Source: an uncultured Eubacteriaceae bacterium (GTDB lineage: Bacteria; Bacillota; Clostridia; Eubacteriales; Eubacteriaceae). Taken from it: a stretch of DNA of 64,000 nt. The translations under genes were made by a program, and so were the position numbers. The stretch spans positions 99,486-163,485 of the forward strand of contig CAMBHL010000005.1 in NCBI GenBank assembly GCA_945867155.1, written 5' to 3'. The notes under the pieces were generated by a model. The model made no database searches. It saw only the letters and a list, made by a program, of their open reading frames with translations, and was not told the origin of the DNA. Positions within the stretch are counted from its first letter, which is position 1, and each line of letters starts with the position of its first letter. Of the stretch, positions 15,558-23,360 are shown one piece after another.

Positions 15558-16931
15558 TTATTTGATGCGGCGCACCAGTTCGCCGGTGCCCATTTCGCCG
15601 ACAACCTTGCCGTCTTTCGCCATGATGTGGCCGCGGAGGACGGTGGCGACCGGCGTGCCCTTGCCCTTCATGCCGACAAAAGCGGAAATCTTGTTGACGT
15701 AGAGTAAATCTTCCGCCTTGACTTCCCATTCTTTTTCAGGGTCGATGACGACGAAGTCCGCGTCAAATCCCGGACGGATGTCGCCTTTCTTGCCGTAGAT
15801 GCCGAAGGCTTTGGCCGGATTTTTCGCCATCGCCGTGGCGAGGACAGACGGGCTGATGCCGCGCTTGACGACCCCTTCGGAGAACGCGGCCTGAACGCAG
15901 CTCTGGATGCCGCTGATGCCGCCCCAGACGTCGAACACGTTTTCGATCTTCTGGCCGAGGATTTCTTTGTATTTTTCATCCGGTGCGCAGGGCGAGTGGT
16001 CAGAGGCGATGCCCGAGAACGTCCCGTCTTCGACGTAGCCCCACAGACGGTCGACTTCTTCCTGGCTTCTTAATGGCGGCGCGCATTTGAACAGTTCGCC
16101 GTTGTCGATGGTGTCCTGGCCGGTGAAGCTCAAATAGTGGGCGCAGGTTTCGGCGGTGATGTCGTAGCCGGCCTGCTGGGCTTCCTTGATCTTCTGAGCC
16201 ACATCCGGGCTCGACACGTGGCAGATGTGCGCCTTGCAGCCCGTGGCCTTGGCGATTTCGATGACGGCGTCCGTCGCGACCATTTCCGCCGCCACGGTTC
16301 TGGAATCTAAAAATCCCTGCCAGTCAAGGCGGCCTTCGCGCTTCATCTGGGCTTCCCCTTCTTTGATCATCGAGAAGTCTTCGCAGTGGAAGCCGGCGCG
16401 GCCGCCGAACTGTTTGATGATGTTCATGGCTTCGTACACCTGGCCGTAATTGAGCGGCTTGTAGTCCGGCGATACCGGCCCGATGAAGGATTTAAACGCG
16501 ACGCAGCCCTTTTCGTCGAGGTCCGCGAGATCGCCGAAGTTGTCGGGGATCAGGCCGCCCCAGAAGCAATAGTCCGCGTAGGCTTCTTTCGTGACCTTCG
16601 CTTCTTTGATGTCGAACAGCTTCGCCGTCGTCATGGCCGGTTCGTTCTGCAGGGGCATGTCGATGACCGTCGTGTAGCCGCCGAGGATGCCGGCCGCTGT
16701 GCCGTGTTCGTAATCTTCGCGCCATTCGTAGCCCGGATCGTTCAGATGGGCGTGGGTGTCAATGGCGCCTGGGAAGACGTAGCAGCCTTTGGCGTCCAGC
16801 ACTTCCTTCGCTTCGACTTCAACCCCCGGCGCCAAAACCGCCGCGATCTTGCCGTCCTTGACGGCGATCCCGCCGTCCTGAACCATTTCCGGCGTAACCA
16901 GTTTGCCGTTCTTAATGAATAAATCGTACAT
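15558..16931 (-). CDS. Allantoinase/dihydropyrimidinase-family amidohydrolase 2
   Basis: A 457-residue enzyme starting MYDLFIKNGKLVTP. I choose the ATG at 16931 because GAGGAGG sits 7 bases upstream; a longer frame to 16958 would include that site as codons. Metal and catalytic motifs are DTHAHLNDPG, VAFKSF with the carboxylated Lys, FHCEDF, HICHVSS and ASDHSP. It differs from the paralogue at 12617-14020 in the residue after HVS (Ser for His), in the loop around SFIGP and in ASDHSP for GSDHSP, which may shift substrate. First gene of the operon, behind a leader with a terminator. Confidence 0.9.
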   Translation of the reverse strand: MYDLFIKNGKLVTPEMVQDGGIAVKDGKIAAVLAPGVEVEAKEVLDAKGCYVFPGAIDTHAHLNDPGYEWREDYEHGTAAGILGGYTTVIDMPLQNEPAMTTAKLFDIKEAKVTKEAYADYCFWGGLIPDNFGDLADLDEKGCVAFKSFIGPVSPDYKPLNYGQVYEAMNIIKQFGGRAGFHCEDFSMIKEGEAQMKREGRLDWQGFLDSRTVAAEMVATDAVIEIAKATGCKAHICHVSSPDVAQKIKEAQQAGYDITAETCAHYLSFTGQDTIDNGELFKCAPPLRSQEEVDRLWGYVEDGTFSGIASDHSPCAPDEKYKEILGQKIENVFDVWGGISGIQSCVQAAFSEGVVKRGISPSVLATAMAKNPAKAFGIYGKKGDIRPGFDADFVVIDPEKEWEVKAEDLLYVNKISAFVGMKGKGTPVATVLRGHIMAKDGKVVGEMGTGELVRRIK

Positions 16932-17026
16932 TGTGCTCCTCCTCACATTTTCGCACACACCATTGCGGCACTGTACCGCGTTTTAATTTGATCGTTCAAC
17001 CAATGTATTCCCTTTCATTCAGCCCG

Positions 17027-17126
17027 ATAAAAAAGGGCGTCAAAAGTACATTGCTTCTGACGCCCTTGTCTTCTGGCTTATTGAATTGTCTGGCTACATC
17101 ATACCAGACATTGGAATAACGGTCAA
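17027..17126 (-). promoter_or_regulatory. Promoter and terminator-containing leader of the amidohydrolase operon
   Basis: On the minus strand TTGACC (17126-17121), 17 bases, TATGAT (17103-17098). Only about 25 bases into the transcript an intrinsic terminator begins: AAGGGCGTCA (17067-17058) pairs with TGACGCCCTT (17042-17033), then T6. The coding region starts about 95 bases further on, so this looks like attenuation or premature termination control. Repeated CCAG/CTGG segments near the promoter could form a competing hairpin. I do not recognise a riboswitch class. The remaining AT-rich DNA from 17127 to 17408 holds no gene that I can support. Confidence 0.55.
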
Positions 17127-17408
17127 CAACTGCTGATCAGAATTTTAAAATATTAAAATTTTTGTTTTAAATATTTTGATGTAATCAACCATTTTTTAAT
17201 TTCCTTACGGGTCTATTGTAACCGCATACAAAGGGAAAGGCAAGAATTTTTTAATAATTTTATAAAAAATACTATTAAAATTCTAAGAAACACATTTTAT
17301 TGTTGCATAATGTGCTAAAATATAAATAAACATAGGATTAAACCTATCACAAAATAATCACAAAGTTCACCACAACAAAATTATCATCAGGAGAATCTGG
17401 AGTATATC

Positions 17409-18287
17409 ATGACCTATTTTATCACTGCCGCCGCTGACTACATCCGGCCGTGGCTTTTCGCCGAGACCCTGGTGCCCGGCTACGTCCACTCTGTCTACCG
17501 CGGGGCAGTCAACCTCGTCTTCGACTACCACTTCGCCGCCCTCCAGCCCGAAGCCTCGCCGATGTCCCCGATCACCCTGTCCGCGGGCTTTCCCCTGGAG
17601 GATTTAAATGTCGCGGCGAACACCCCGGTTCAAATCGGCGAAGGGAAAGTGCGCTTTGAAAGGGGCCCTGTGATTGAGGCCGCGCCGGAGACCGCCACGG
17701 TGCCCACTTTAATGCGCAGGACCCCCCTGTCCTTTTCCGCCATGGAGGCGCGCATCAAAGCCGTCTTTGACGCCTGCACTGATCCGGGCATGGGATTTTA
17801 CCCGCTGTTCGCTGAACCTTGCGAATCCCGGGACCTGATCACAAGCGCCATGAAGACCACCCTCGAGGACGCCGAAACCGCTTTCCGCTGCGGAAAATGG
17901 GAGCCTTTCGCCGAAACCCTCACGGGCCTCGCGGGCCTCGGCCAGGGGCTCACCCCGAGCGGCGACGACTTTCTATGCGGGATGTTCGCGGGCTTTAACA
18001 GCGCCGGCGGCCTCAAAGGCAGCCACCCGGCCAAGGCGGCCCTCATCGCCGCCTCCGACGCCATGTGCCGGCGCACCCACCCCCTGTCCGCGTCCTTCAT
18101 CACCTGCGCCGCCGAAGGCTACGTCTCCCAGACGGTCCGCGCCCTCCTCGGGAACCCGGAACAAGGCTTCGACGTGAACGCCATGGCGGAAAAGATTCAG
18201 GCCATCGGCCACTCGTCGGGCATCGACACCCTGTGCGGCATCATGTTCGCCTATTATCTGCTCACCCCGGCCTTGAAAAAAATATAA
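17409..18287 (+). CDS. DUF2877 (AllH-like) protein
   Basis: A 292-residue protein with the DUF2877 core GLGQGLTPSGDDFLCGMFAGF near residue 175 and a C-terminal HSSGIDTLCGIMFAY segment. DUF2877 proteins include AllH, one of three components of the oxamate carbamoyltransferase that finishes anaerobic allantoin breakdown in E. coli (family knowledge). The other two components (FdrA and the DUF1116 protein) are not in this window, so the role here may differ or the partners lie elsewhere. It is divergent from the amidohydrolase operon, supporting a link to ureide metabolism. RBS TCTGGAG precedes the ATG. Confidence 0.8.
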   Translation: MTYFITAAADYIRPWLFAETLVPGYVHSVYRGAVNLVFDYHFAALQPEASPMSPITLSAGFPLEDLNVAANTPVQIGEGKVRFERGPVIEAAPETATVPTLMRRTPLSFSAMEARIKAVFDACTDPGMGFYPLFAEPCESRDLITSAMKTTLEDAETAFRCGKWEPFAETLTGLAGLGQGLTPSGDDFLCGMFAGFNSAGGLKGSHPAKAALIAASDAMCRRTHPLSASFITCAAEGYVSQTVRALLGNPEQGFDVNAMAEKIQAIGHSSGIDTLCGIMFAYYLLTPALKKI

Positions 18288-18371
18288 AAAAGGCGTACAC
18301 TAAAAGCATAAGCTTTCAACCTTATTTTAATTTTTGAAAATAAGCGATCATACCAGAAAGGAAGGATAATT

Positions 18372-18902
18372 ATGAACGATTTACTGAAAACCATGAGCGC
18401 ACGCCGCTCGGTCCGTACCTACGCTGACCGCCCGGTCGCCAAAGAAGATCTGGACCAGATTTTAAAAGCCGCCGTCCTCGGCCCCACGGGCAAAGGCATT
18501 GCCCCCTACGATTTCATCGTGATCACCGACCCTGACGTGATCGCAAAACTCGTCGACATCCGCAAAGGCGGCGCGAAGATGCTGACCACCGCCAAAGCCG
18601 CCATCGCCGTCCTCGGCGACGAAGACCGCTCGGACACCTGGATCGAAGACGACGCCGTCTGCATGACGATGATGCACCTGATGGCTTCCTCCCTGGGCCT
18701 CGGCTCCTGCTGGCTGCAGGTACGCCTGCGCCCGTCCAACGTCGAAGGCAAATCCGCTGAAGATTTCGGCCGCGACGTCCTGGGCTTCCCGGAACACAAC
18801 CACCTCGAAGCGATCCTCGCTGTGGGCCCCATCGACGAAAAGCCGGAACCCCACGATCCAGATGATTTGCCGAAAGAAAAATTCCACGAAAATCAGTGGT
18901 AA
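18372..18902 (+). CDS. Nitroreductase-family flavoprotein
   Basis: A 176-residue FMN protein. The N-terminal ARRSVRTYADRPV is the typical FMN-phosphate-binding segment, followed by AAVLGPTGKGIAPYDFIV and the central MMHLMASSLGLGSCWLQVR. The C terminus has HLEAILAVGPIDEKP. It likely reduces a small electrophile or double bond with NAD(P)H. It follows the DUF2877 gene by about 85 bases with a strong RBS (GAAAGGAAGG) and may be cotranscribed. Substrate unknown; placement suggests a reductive step in the same pathway, but this is weak. Confidence 0.85.
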   Translation: MNDLLKTMSARRSVRTYADRPVAKEDLDQILKAAVLGPTGKGIAPYDFIVITDPDVIAKLVDIRKGGAKMLTTAKAAIAVLGDEDRSDTWIEDDAVCMTMMHLMASSLGLGSCWLQVRLRPSNVEGKSAEDFGRDVLGFPEHNHLEAILAVGPIDEKPEPHDPDDLPKEKFHENQW

Positions 18903-18922
18903 AACAAAATTCAGGTATAACA

Positions 18923-18957
18923 AAAGCCGAGTCCAACGACTCGGCTTATTTTTTTGA
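18923..18957. terminator. Terminator after the nitroreductase gene
   Basis: AAGCCGAGT pairs with ACTCGGCTT, then T7; placed between convergent genes (nitroreductase and etfA). Confidence 0.75.
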
Positions 18958-18971
18958 TTAAAATTATAAAA

Positions 18972-19919
18972 CTAATTCTGCGCTTTTAAGGAAACGAGGA
19001 ATTCCCCGATGTCGGCGCAGATGAACACGTCGGCAAAGCCCTTGATCGGCGCGTTGGGATCGTTGTTGACGGCGATGATCTTCCCGTCGCCCTTGATCCC
19101 TTCGGTGAACTGGATCGCCCCGGAGACCCCGAAGATGATGGAGAGCTTCGGTTGAATCACCGTGCCTGATTCGCCGATCTGGTCGTCGAAGGGGATGAAG
19201 CCCTGATCCGCCACCGGGCGGCTGCCCGCGAGGGCCGCGCCGATGCTGTCGGCGTAAGCTTTCACCGCGTCGAACTGGCCGCTTTCGAGGACGCCCTTGC
19301 CGGCGACCACGACCACGTCCGCCCCGGTGAGGTGGCTGCTTTCGGGCAGGGGTTCGGTGCCGGTGCAGGTGATCGCCGACGCGCCGTCATAAGTGCGCAG
19401 TTCCGGCGTTAAGACCGCGCTGTCCGGCGGGACTGGCGCCGTGCCGTTGTTTTTCATCGTCATGTAGGCCGGAGTGCCTTTCACTTCGCAGGCCACCATA
19501 ACCTGAGCCCCAAAGGACGGCTTGATCTGGCGGATGCTGCCGCCTTCAAAGCGCAACTGGGTGCAGTCGGAGGTCATGCCGCCGCCGGTGATCACCGCCG
19601 CCCGGGACAAAATCGCCTGGCCCGCCGGTTCCGCTTCAGCGACCACGACGTCAATGCCGTCCGCCTGAACGGCTTCCGCCGCCGCCTGGCCCAAGGCGTC
19701 CGTCTGATAGAAGGCGAGGCCCGGGGTGTTCACGATGACGAGCTTGTCCACGCCGGTAAAGGCCACGTCCTTCGCCAGACCTGCGTCCGCGCCGTCGCCA
19801 AACACGTACAGGGATACCGGCTGTTCTGCCGCCGCCTGCACGCCGTTATTTACGAGCTGGGCGATCCGGTCTGAAAGCTTCCCGTCTTTCAGCCAAGTGA
19901 ATACCGCTGTCTTAGGCAT
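18972..19919 (-). CDS. etfA: Electron transfer flavoprotein alpha subunit, copy 1
   Basis: A 315-residue EtfA. I start at the ATG at 19919, 8 bases after AGGAGG; an upstream GTG at 19928 lies inside that site. The N-terminal half is the divergent domain I, and the C-terminal FAD domain shows VVVAGKGVLES, GSRPVADQGFIP, IGESGTVIQPKLSIIFGVSGAIQF and AVNNDPNAPIKGFADV. With EtfB it passes electrons from an FAD dehydrogenase to a quinone or ferredoxin system. It is the last gene of an operon with an N-carbamoyl hydrolase and a DAO-type FAD enzyme, so it probably accepts electrons from that enzyme. Only distantly similar to the copy at 48235-49248. Confidence 0.93.
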   Translation of the reverse strand: MPKTAVFTWLKDGKLSDRIAQLVNNGVQAAAEQPVSLYVFGDGADAGLAKDVAFTGVDKLVIVNTPGLAFYQTDALGQAAAEAVQADGIDVVVAEAEPAGQAILSRAAVITGGGMTSDCTQLRFEGGSIRQIKPSFGAQVMVACEVKGTPAYMTMKNNGTAPVPPDSAVLTPELRTYDGASAITCTGTEPLPESSHLTGADVVVVAGKGVLESGQFDAVKAYADSIGAALAGSRPVADQGFIPFDDQIGESGTVIQPKLSIIFGVSGAIQFTEGIKGDGKIIAVNNDPNAPIKGFADVFICADIGEFLVSLKAQN

Positions 19920-20715
19920 GTTTGCCACCTCCTATTGCTTGTTGAATTTTATCGACCGTATCGGCAAAGTCTCTGGCCTTTTCGTCGACACTGCCGATGA
20001 GTTCGATACCCTGTTTCTGTGCCGTCACATTCACCGTATCGGTCACGATGGATTTCGCGCCGGCCTGGCCGAGGGTATCCGGATCGAGGCCGAGATCCGC
20101 CGCGCTTACGGTGTCGAATTCCCGCTGATTCGCCGCGACCTGATGGCGCAGGGTCGGCAGTTCCGGCGTGTTCGCGCCGAAAGGCACAGAGGCCAGCGCC
20201 GGCAGCGCCGTTTTTAAGGTGTACAAAGTATTGCCGTCTTTTTTCTTGAGGATCGCTGTTTTCCCGTCTGTTTCGGCTTCCACAGCATTTGTGACGTCGG
20301 GCACGCCGAGCATTTGGGCGAGCATCGGGCCGACCTGACCCGTCGCGCCGTCGTTGGAGGCGTTTCCTGTGAGGACGAGGTCGTAAGGCCCGTACTTTTT
20401 CAGAGCTGCCGCGAGAACCGCCGCCGTCCCAAGGGTGTCGCTGCCCGCGAAGGCGATGTCGCTTAAAAGCACGGCCTTTTCCGCGCCGAGAGCCATGGCG
20501 TATTTCAGCGCCCGGGCCGCGCCGTCCGGGCCCATGGTGAACACGTCAAAGGACACGCCGTCTTCTTCAGACAGCTGTCTGGCCATTTCCACCGCGTAGC
20601 GGTCCGCCGGATTGATTTCGCCGGCGCCGCTGCTGCGCACGAGGGCGTGGGTCTTCGGGTCCACGTCGACCTTACTGTCCACGGGCACGTATTTCACACA
20701 AACCGCAATTTTCAT
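19912..20715 (-). CDS. etfB: Electron transfer flavoprotein beta subunit, copy 1
   Basis: A 267-residue EtfB with MKIAVCVKYVPVDSKVDVDPKTHAL at the start, NPADRYAVEMA, the GADTLGTA-like GSDTLGTAAVLA and GNASNDGATGQVGPMLAQ nucleotide-site loop. It partners EtfA (overlapping genes). The family loop usually reads DGDTAQVGP; here it is DGATGQVGP, as in some single-FAD variants. The start follows TTCTCCCTTC on the other strand, i.e. a purine-rich GAAGGGAGAA site. Position between the FAD oxidoreductase and etfA suggests a dedicated electron acceptor. Confidence 0.93.
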   Translation of the reverse strand: MKIAVCVKYVPVDSKVDVDPKTHALVRSSGAGEINPADRYAVEMARQLSEEDGVSFDVFTMGPDGAARALKYAMALGAEKAVLLSDIAFAGSDTLGTAAVLAAALKKYGPYDLVLTGNASNDGATGQVGPMLAQMLGVPDVTNAVEAETDGKTAILKKKDGNTLYTLKTALPALASVPFGANTPELPTLRHQVAANQREFDTVSAADLGLDPDTLGQAGAKSIVTDTVNVTAQKQGIELIGSVDEKARDFADTVDKIQQAIGGGKHA

Positions 20716-20716
20716 C

Positions 20717-21889
20717 TTATTCTCCCTTCTTCTTCAAAAGCCGGGAGAACGCCCACTCTTCGAGGAGCAGGGTGGATTCGCCCCGCATGATGTATTTCGC
20801 CAGATCCCGACTGACCGCCGGCGCTTCGATGACGCCGTTGCCGCCGTAGCCCGTGGCGAGCAGGTAGTTTTTCACCGGGGTGTCCCCGACGATGGGCAGG
20901 AAGTCCCGGGTTTCCGCGCGGTAGGACAGCCACGAGGAGTTGAGCCCCGCGTCGGTGAGTCCCGGCACGTTTTCTTCAAACTGATGGAACAAAAAGTCGA
21001 TGAAGTAGTCGTCGGTGCCTTCCCGTTCCGGCAGCCGGTCCGGGTCCCACTGGCCCGCGTGCATCGGGTCGTCGAGGTTCATGGACAGATGGGACTTGCA
21101 GATGAAGATGTTGTTGCCGGCGCGCAGGGCGTAAAACGCCGGGAATTTTAAGATCGGGAACACGTAGTCCAGATGTTTTTCCGGCGGCACCACGAAAAAC
21201 GCTTCGGCCTTGGTGTGCCAGATCGGCACGTCGAGCCCCGCCATTTCGCCGGTGAAGCGGCTCCACGGGCCGGTGCAGTCCACGACCACGTCGAAGTCGT
21301 AGGTGTCGCCGTCCTTGGTCTTCACCCCTTTGGCGGTGCCGTTTTCGATGACGATTTCCGTCACTTCGGCGCCTCTGAGGATCGTGCCGCCGAGGTCTTC
21401 CATTTTGGCCGCGAAGGTGTTGGAAATCATCGTGCCGTCGAAATAGCCGTCGTCTTTCGTGTAGCCGGCACCTAAGATCGAGTCGGTGTTGAGCATCGGC
21501 AGGATGTCATGAATGCGCTTCTTGTCCGTGATGTATTCCCCGGTGTAGCCGGCGGAGCGGGCCAGGGCGATCCCGGCCTTGATCCGCTTCACTTCTTTTT
21601 CGGAGGTAGCGCAAACGAGGGTCCCGGTCTTGTCGAAGCCCGCGGAGCCCTTCCGTTCCGCTTCCATCTTCAGATAGGTTTCAAACCCGTACAGCCGCAC
21701 ATCCCAGTAGCGGTTGTTCAGGGAATCGTCGAAAAGGCAGACCGTGCCGGCGGATTTCGCCGTGGTGCCACAGCCGATGCGGCCCTTTTCAAACACCGTC
21801 ACCTCCGCATCGTCGTAAAGGCACAGGTTCCAGCCCAGGGCCGTTCCTGAAATCCCCCCTCCGATAATGCCAATTTTCTTTTTGCTCAT
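20717..21889 (-). CDS. DAO-type FAD-dependent oxidoreductase
   Basis: A 390-residue flavoenzyme of the glycine/D-amino-acid/sarcosine oxidoreductase superfamily. The N-terminal dinucleotide fold has IIGGGISGTALG and VFEKGRIGCGTTAKSAG; the C-terminal FAD closure has LPIVGDTPVKNYLLATGYGGNGV. The stop of this gene lies one base before the EtfB start region, so it is tightly coupled to etfBA. Superfamily members that use ETF include sarcosine and dimethylglycine dehydrogenases, so an N-substituted glycine or a 2-hydroxy acid is a reasonable substrate class. This is inferred from neighbours rather than from any substrate motif I can read. Confidence 0.88.
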   Translation of the reverse strand: MSKKKIGIIGGGISGTALGWNLCLYDDAEVTVFEKGRIGCGTTAKSAGTVCLFDDSLNNRYWDVRLYGFETYLKMEAERKGSAGFDKTGTLVCATSEKEVKRIKAGIALARSAGYTGEYITDKKRIHDILPMLNTDSILGAGYTKDDGYFDGTMISNTFAAKMEDLGGTILRGAEVTEIVIENGTAKGVKTKDGDTYDFDVVVDCTGPWSRFTGEMAGLDVPIWHTKAEAFFVVPPEKHLDYVFPILKFPAFYALRAGNNIFICKSHLSMNLDDPMHAGQWDPDRLPEREGTDDYFIDFLFHQFEENVPGLTDAGLNSSWLSYRAETRDFLPIVGDTPVKNYLLATGYGGNGVIEAPAVSRDLAKYIMRGESTLLLEEWAFSRLLKKKGE

Positions 21890-21910
21890 CGCTTTACTCC
21901 TGATTTGTTT

Positions 21911-23158
21911 TTATTCATTGGCGATCTGATACAGGCTTTCGGCGAGCACCGCCGTCCCCTTCACCAGATCGTCCAGATCAATCGCTTCTTTCCGGTCATG
22001 GCTGATGCCGTCTTTGCACGGGATGAACACCATCGCCGCGGGCATGAGATCCCCGAGCATGAGGCTGTCGTGGTAGGGCCCGCTGATCAAATCCATGTGG
22101 GGGATGTTAAGCGCGTCCGCCTGATCCCGGATCACGTCCCCGAAATGGGGATCGCAGGTCAGGGGCGCATCGTCGTTTAAGGGCGTGAGGTCCACGTCCA
22201 CATCCCGGCGGCCCGCGATGGCCCGCACTTCATCCCGCCACAGTTCCACAAGTTCCGTCTTGTCGTCGCCGTCCACCGAGCGCACGTCCACAGAGAATTC
22301 AGCTCTGCCGGGGATGACGTTCGCCGCTCCCGGAGTCAGGCGCATTTCCCCGACCGTCGCCGTGATGTAGGCGCTGGCCGAGGTCTGGGCCAGACGTTCC
22401 AGGGCCAGGCTCATTTCCGCCGCCGCCATATAGGCGTCCCGGCGGTCGGTCATGCTCGTGCCCCCGGCGTGGGACTGCACCCCGATGACCCTGCAGCGCA
22501 GGTTCGTCGGCGCGCAGATCCCGGTGACGACGCCCACCGGCACCCCGGCTTTTTCGAGCTTGTCATTCTGCTCGATGTGCAGCTCGAGGCTCCCGTGGAC
22601 TTTGGTCTTTAACGGGAATTCCTGGTCAAAATCGTCAGGATTGTAGCCCAGTTCCTTGAGCTTGTCGTAAAGGCGCATTCCGTCGGGGTCCGCATGGTCT
22701 TTGAGATCCGCCGCAGAAAGCCGTCCGGACAGGGCCCGGCTGCCGATGCAGCACACCCCGAAGCGGCTCATTTCTTCCCCGGCGTAAACGTTCACCGAGA
22801 TCGGCCGCTTCGGCCGCACCCCGGCGCGGATCATCGCCGCCACCCCTTCAAGGCCGGCGAACACCCCGGCGAGGCCGTCGTACTTGCCGCCGCCTGGCAC
22901 CGTGTCGATGTGGGAGCCGGTCCACACCGGCGCCACATCCGGGTCCGTCCCCGGATACACCCCGAAAATGTTGCCGAGGCAGTCCTCGGACACCTCGAGC
23001 CCCATGGCGATCATCACATTTTTGACGTAGCGCCTGGCGCCCTGGAATTCCGGGGTATACACCCCCCGGGTGATCCCTTCTCCCGGCGTCGCGTTGAACG
23101 CGGCGATGCCTTCGAGCCACCGATTGAGCTCTTCGCCCTGAACCTTTTCCCCGATCAT
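21911..23158 (-). CDS. M20-family N-carbamoyl-amino-acid / allantoate amidohydrolase
   Basis: A 415-residue Zn/Mn hydrolase of the AllC/HyuC/beta-ureidopropionase group. Metal-site motifs are visible: GSHIDTVPGGGKYDGLAGV near residue 81, EEMSRFGVCCIGSRAL near 128, ELHIEQ near 193, and the C-terminal GPYHDSLM and GISHDRKEAIDLDD. It should cleave a carbamoyl group from allantoate, N-carbamoyl-amino acid or N-carbamoylsarcosine, giving ammonia and CO2. This is the chemistry expected after either amidohydrolase at 12-17 kb. First gene of the operon with the FAD oxidoreductase and EtfBA. RBS AAGGAGGCG precedes the ATG. Confidence 0.9.
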   Translation of the reverse strand: MIGEKVQGEELNRWLEGIAAFNATPGEGITRGVYTPEFQGARRYVKNVMIAMGLEVSEDCLGNIFGVYPGTDPDVAPVWTGSHIDTVPGGGKYDGLAGVFAGLEGVAAMIRAGVRPKRPISVNVYAGEEMSRFGVCCIGSRALSGRLSAADLKDHADPDGMRLYDKLKELGYNPDDFDQEFPLKTKVHGSLELHIEQNDKLEKAGVPVGVVTGICAPTNLRCRVIGVQSHAGGTSMTDRRDAYMAAAEMSLALERLAQTSASAYITATVGEMRLTPGAANVIPGRAEFSVDVRSVDGDDKTELVELWRDEVRAIAGRRDVDVDLTPLNDDAPLTCDPHFGDVIRDQADALNIPHMDLISGPYHDSLMLGDLMPAAMVFIPCKDGISHDRKEAIDLDDLVKGTAVLAESLYQIANE

Positions 23159-23188
23159 GTGCGCCTCCTTCGTGTATTTCGCAATTTG

Positions 23189-23201
23189 GACCCAATGGGT
23201 C
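23189..23201. promoter_or_regulatory. Palindromic operator candidate before the carbamoyl hydrolase operon
   Basis: Perfect 13-base dyad GACCCA-A-TGGGTC about 30 bases before the ATG and downstream of an AT-rich promoter-like region. Likely a binding site for a transcription regulator; which one is unknown. Confidence 0.4.
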
Positions 23202-23305
23202 GTGGATACAGTCTACAATAAATTTTAATTTTCGTCTAGTCTATTTCTTAATGTTTCCCCTAAAATGCACGGTTCCCGCGCATTAAAATCTGGTTTAACC
23301 CTTAC

Positions 23306-23342
23306 AAAAAATAAAAAGGCAGCGTCATCGGCGACACTGCCT
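23306..23342 (-). terminator. Terminator after the 2-hydroxyacid dehydrogenase gene
   Basis: Minus strand GGCAGTGTC...GACGCTGCC followed by TTTTTATTTTTT, about 20 bases after the stop. Confidence 0.75.
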
Positions 23343-23360
23343 TAAAAAATTATTCTTTTT

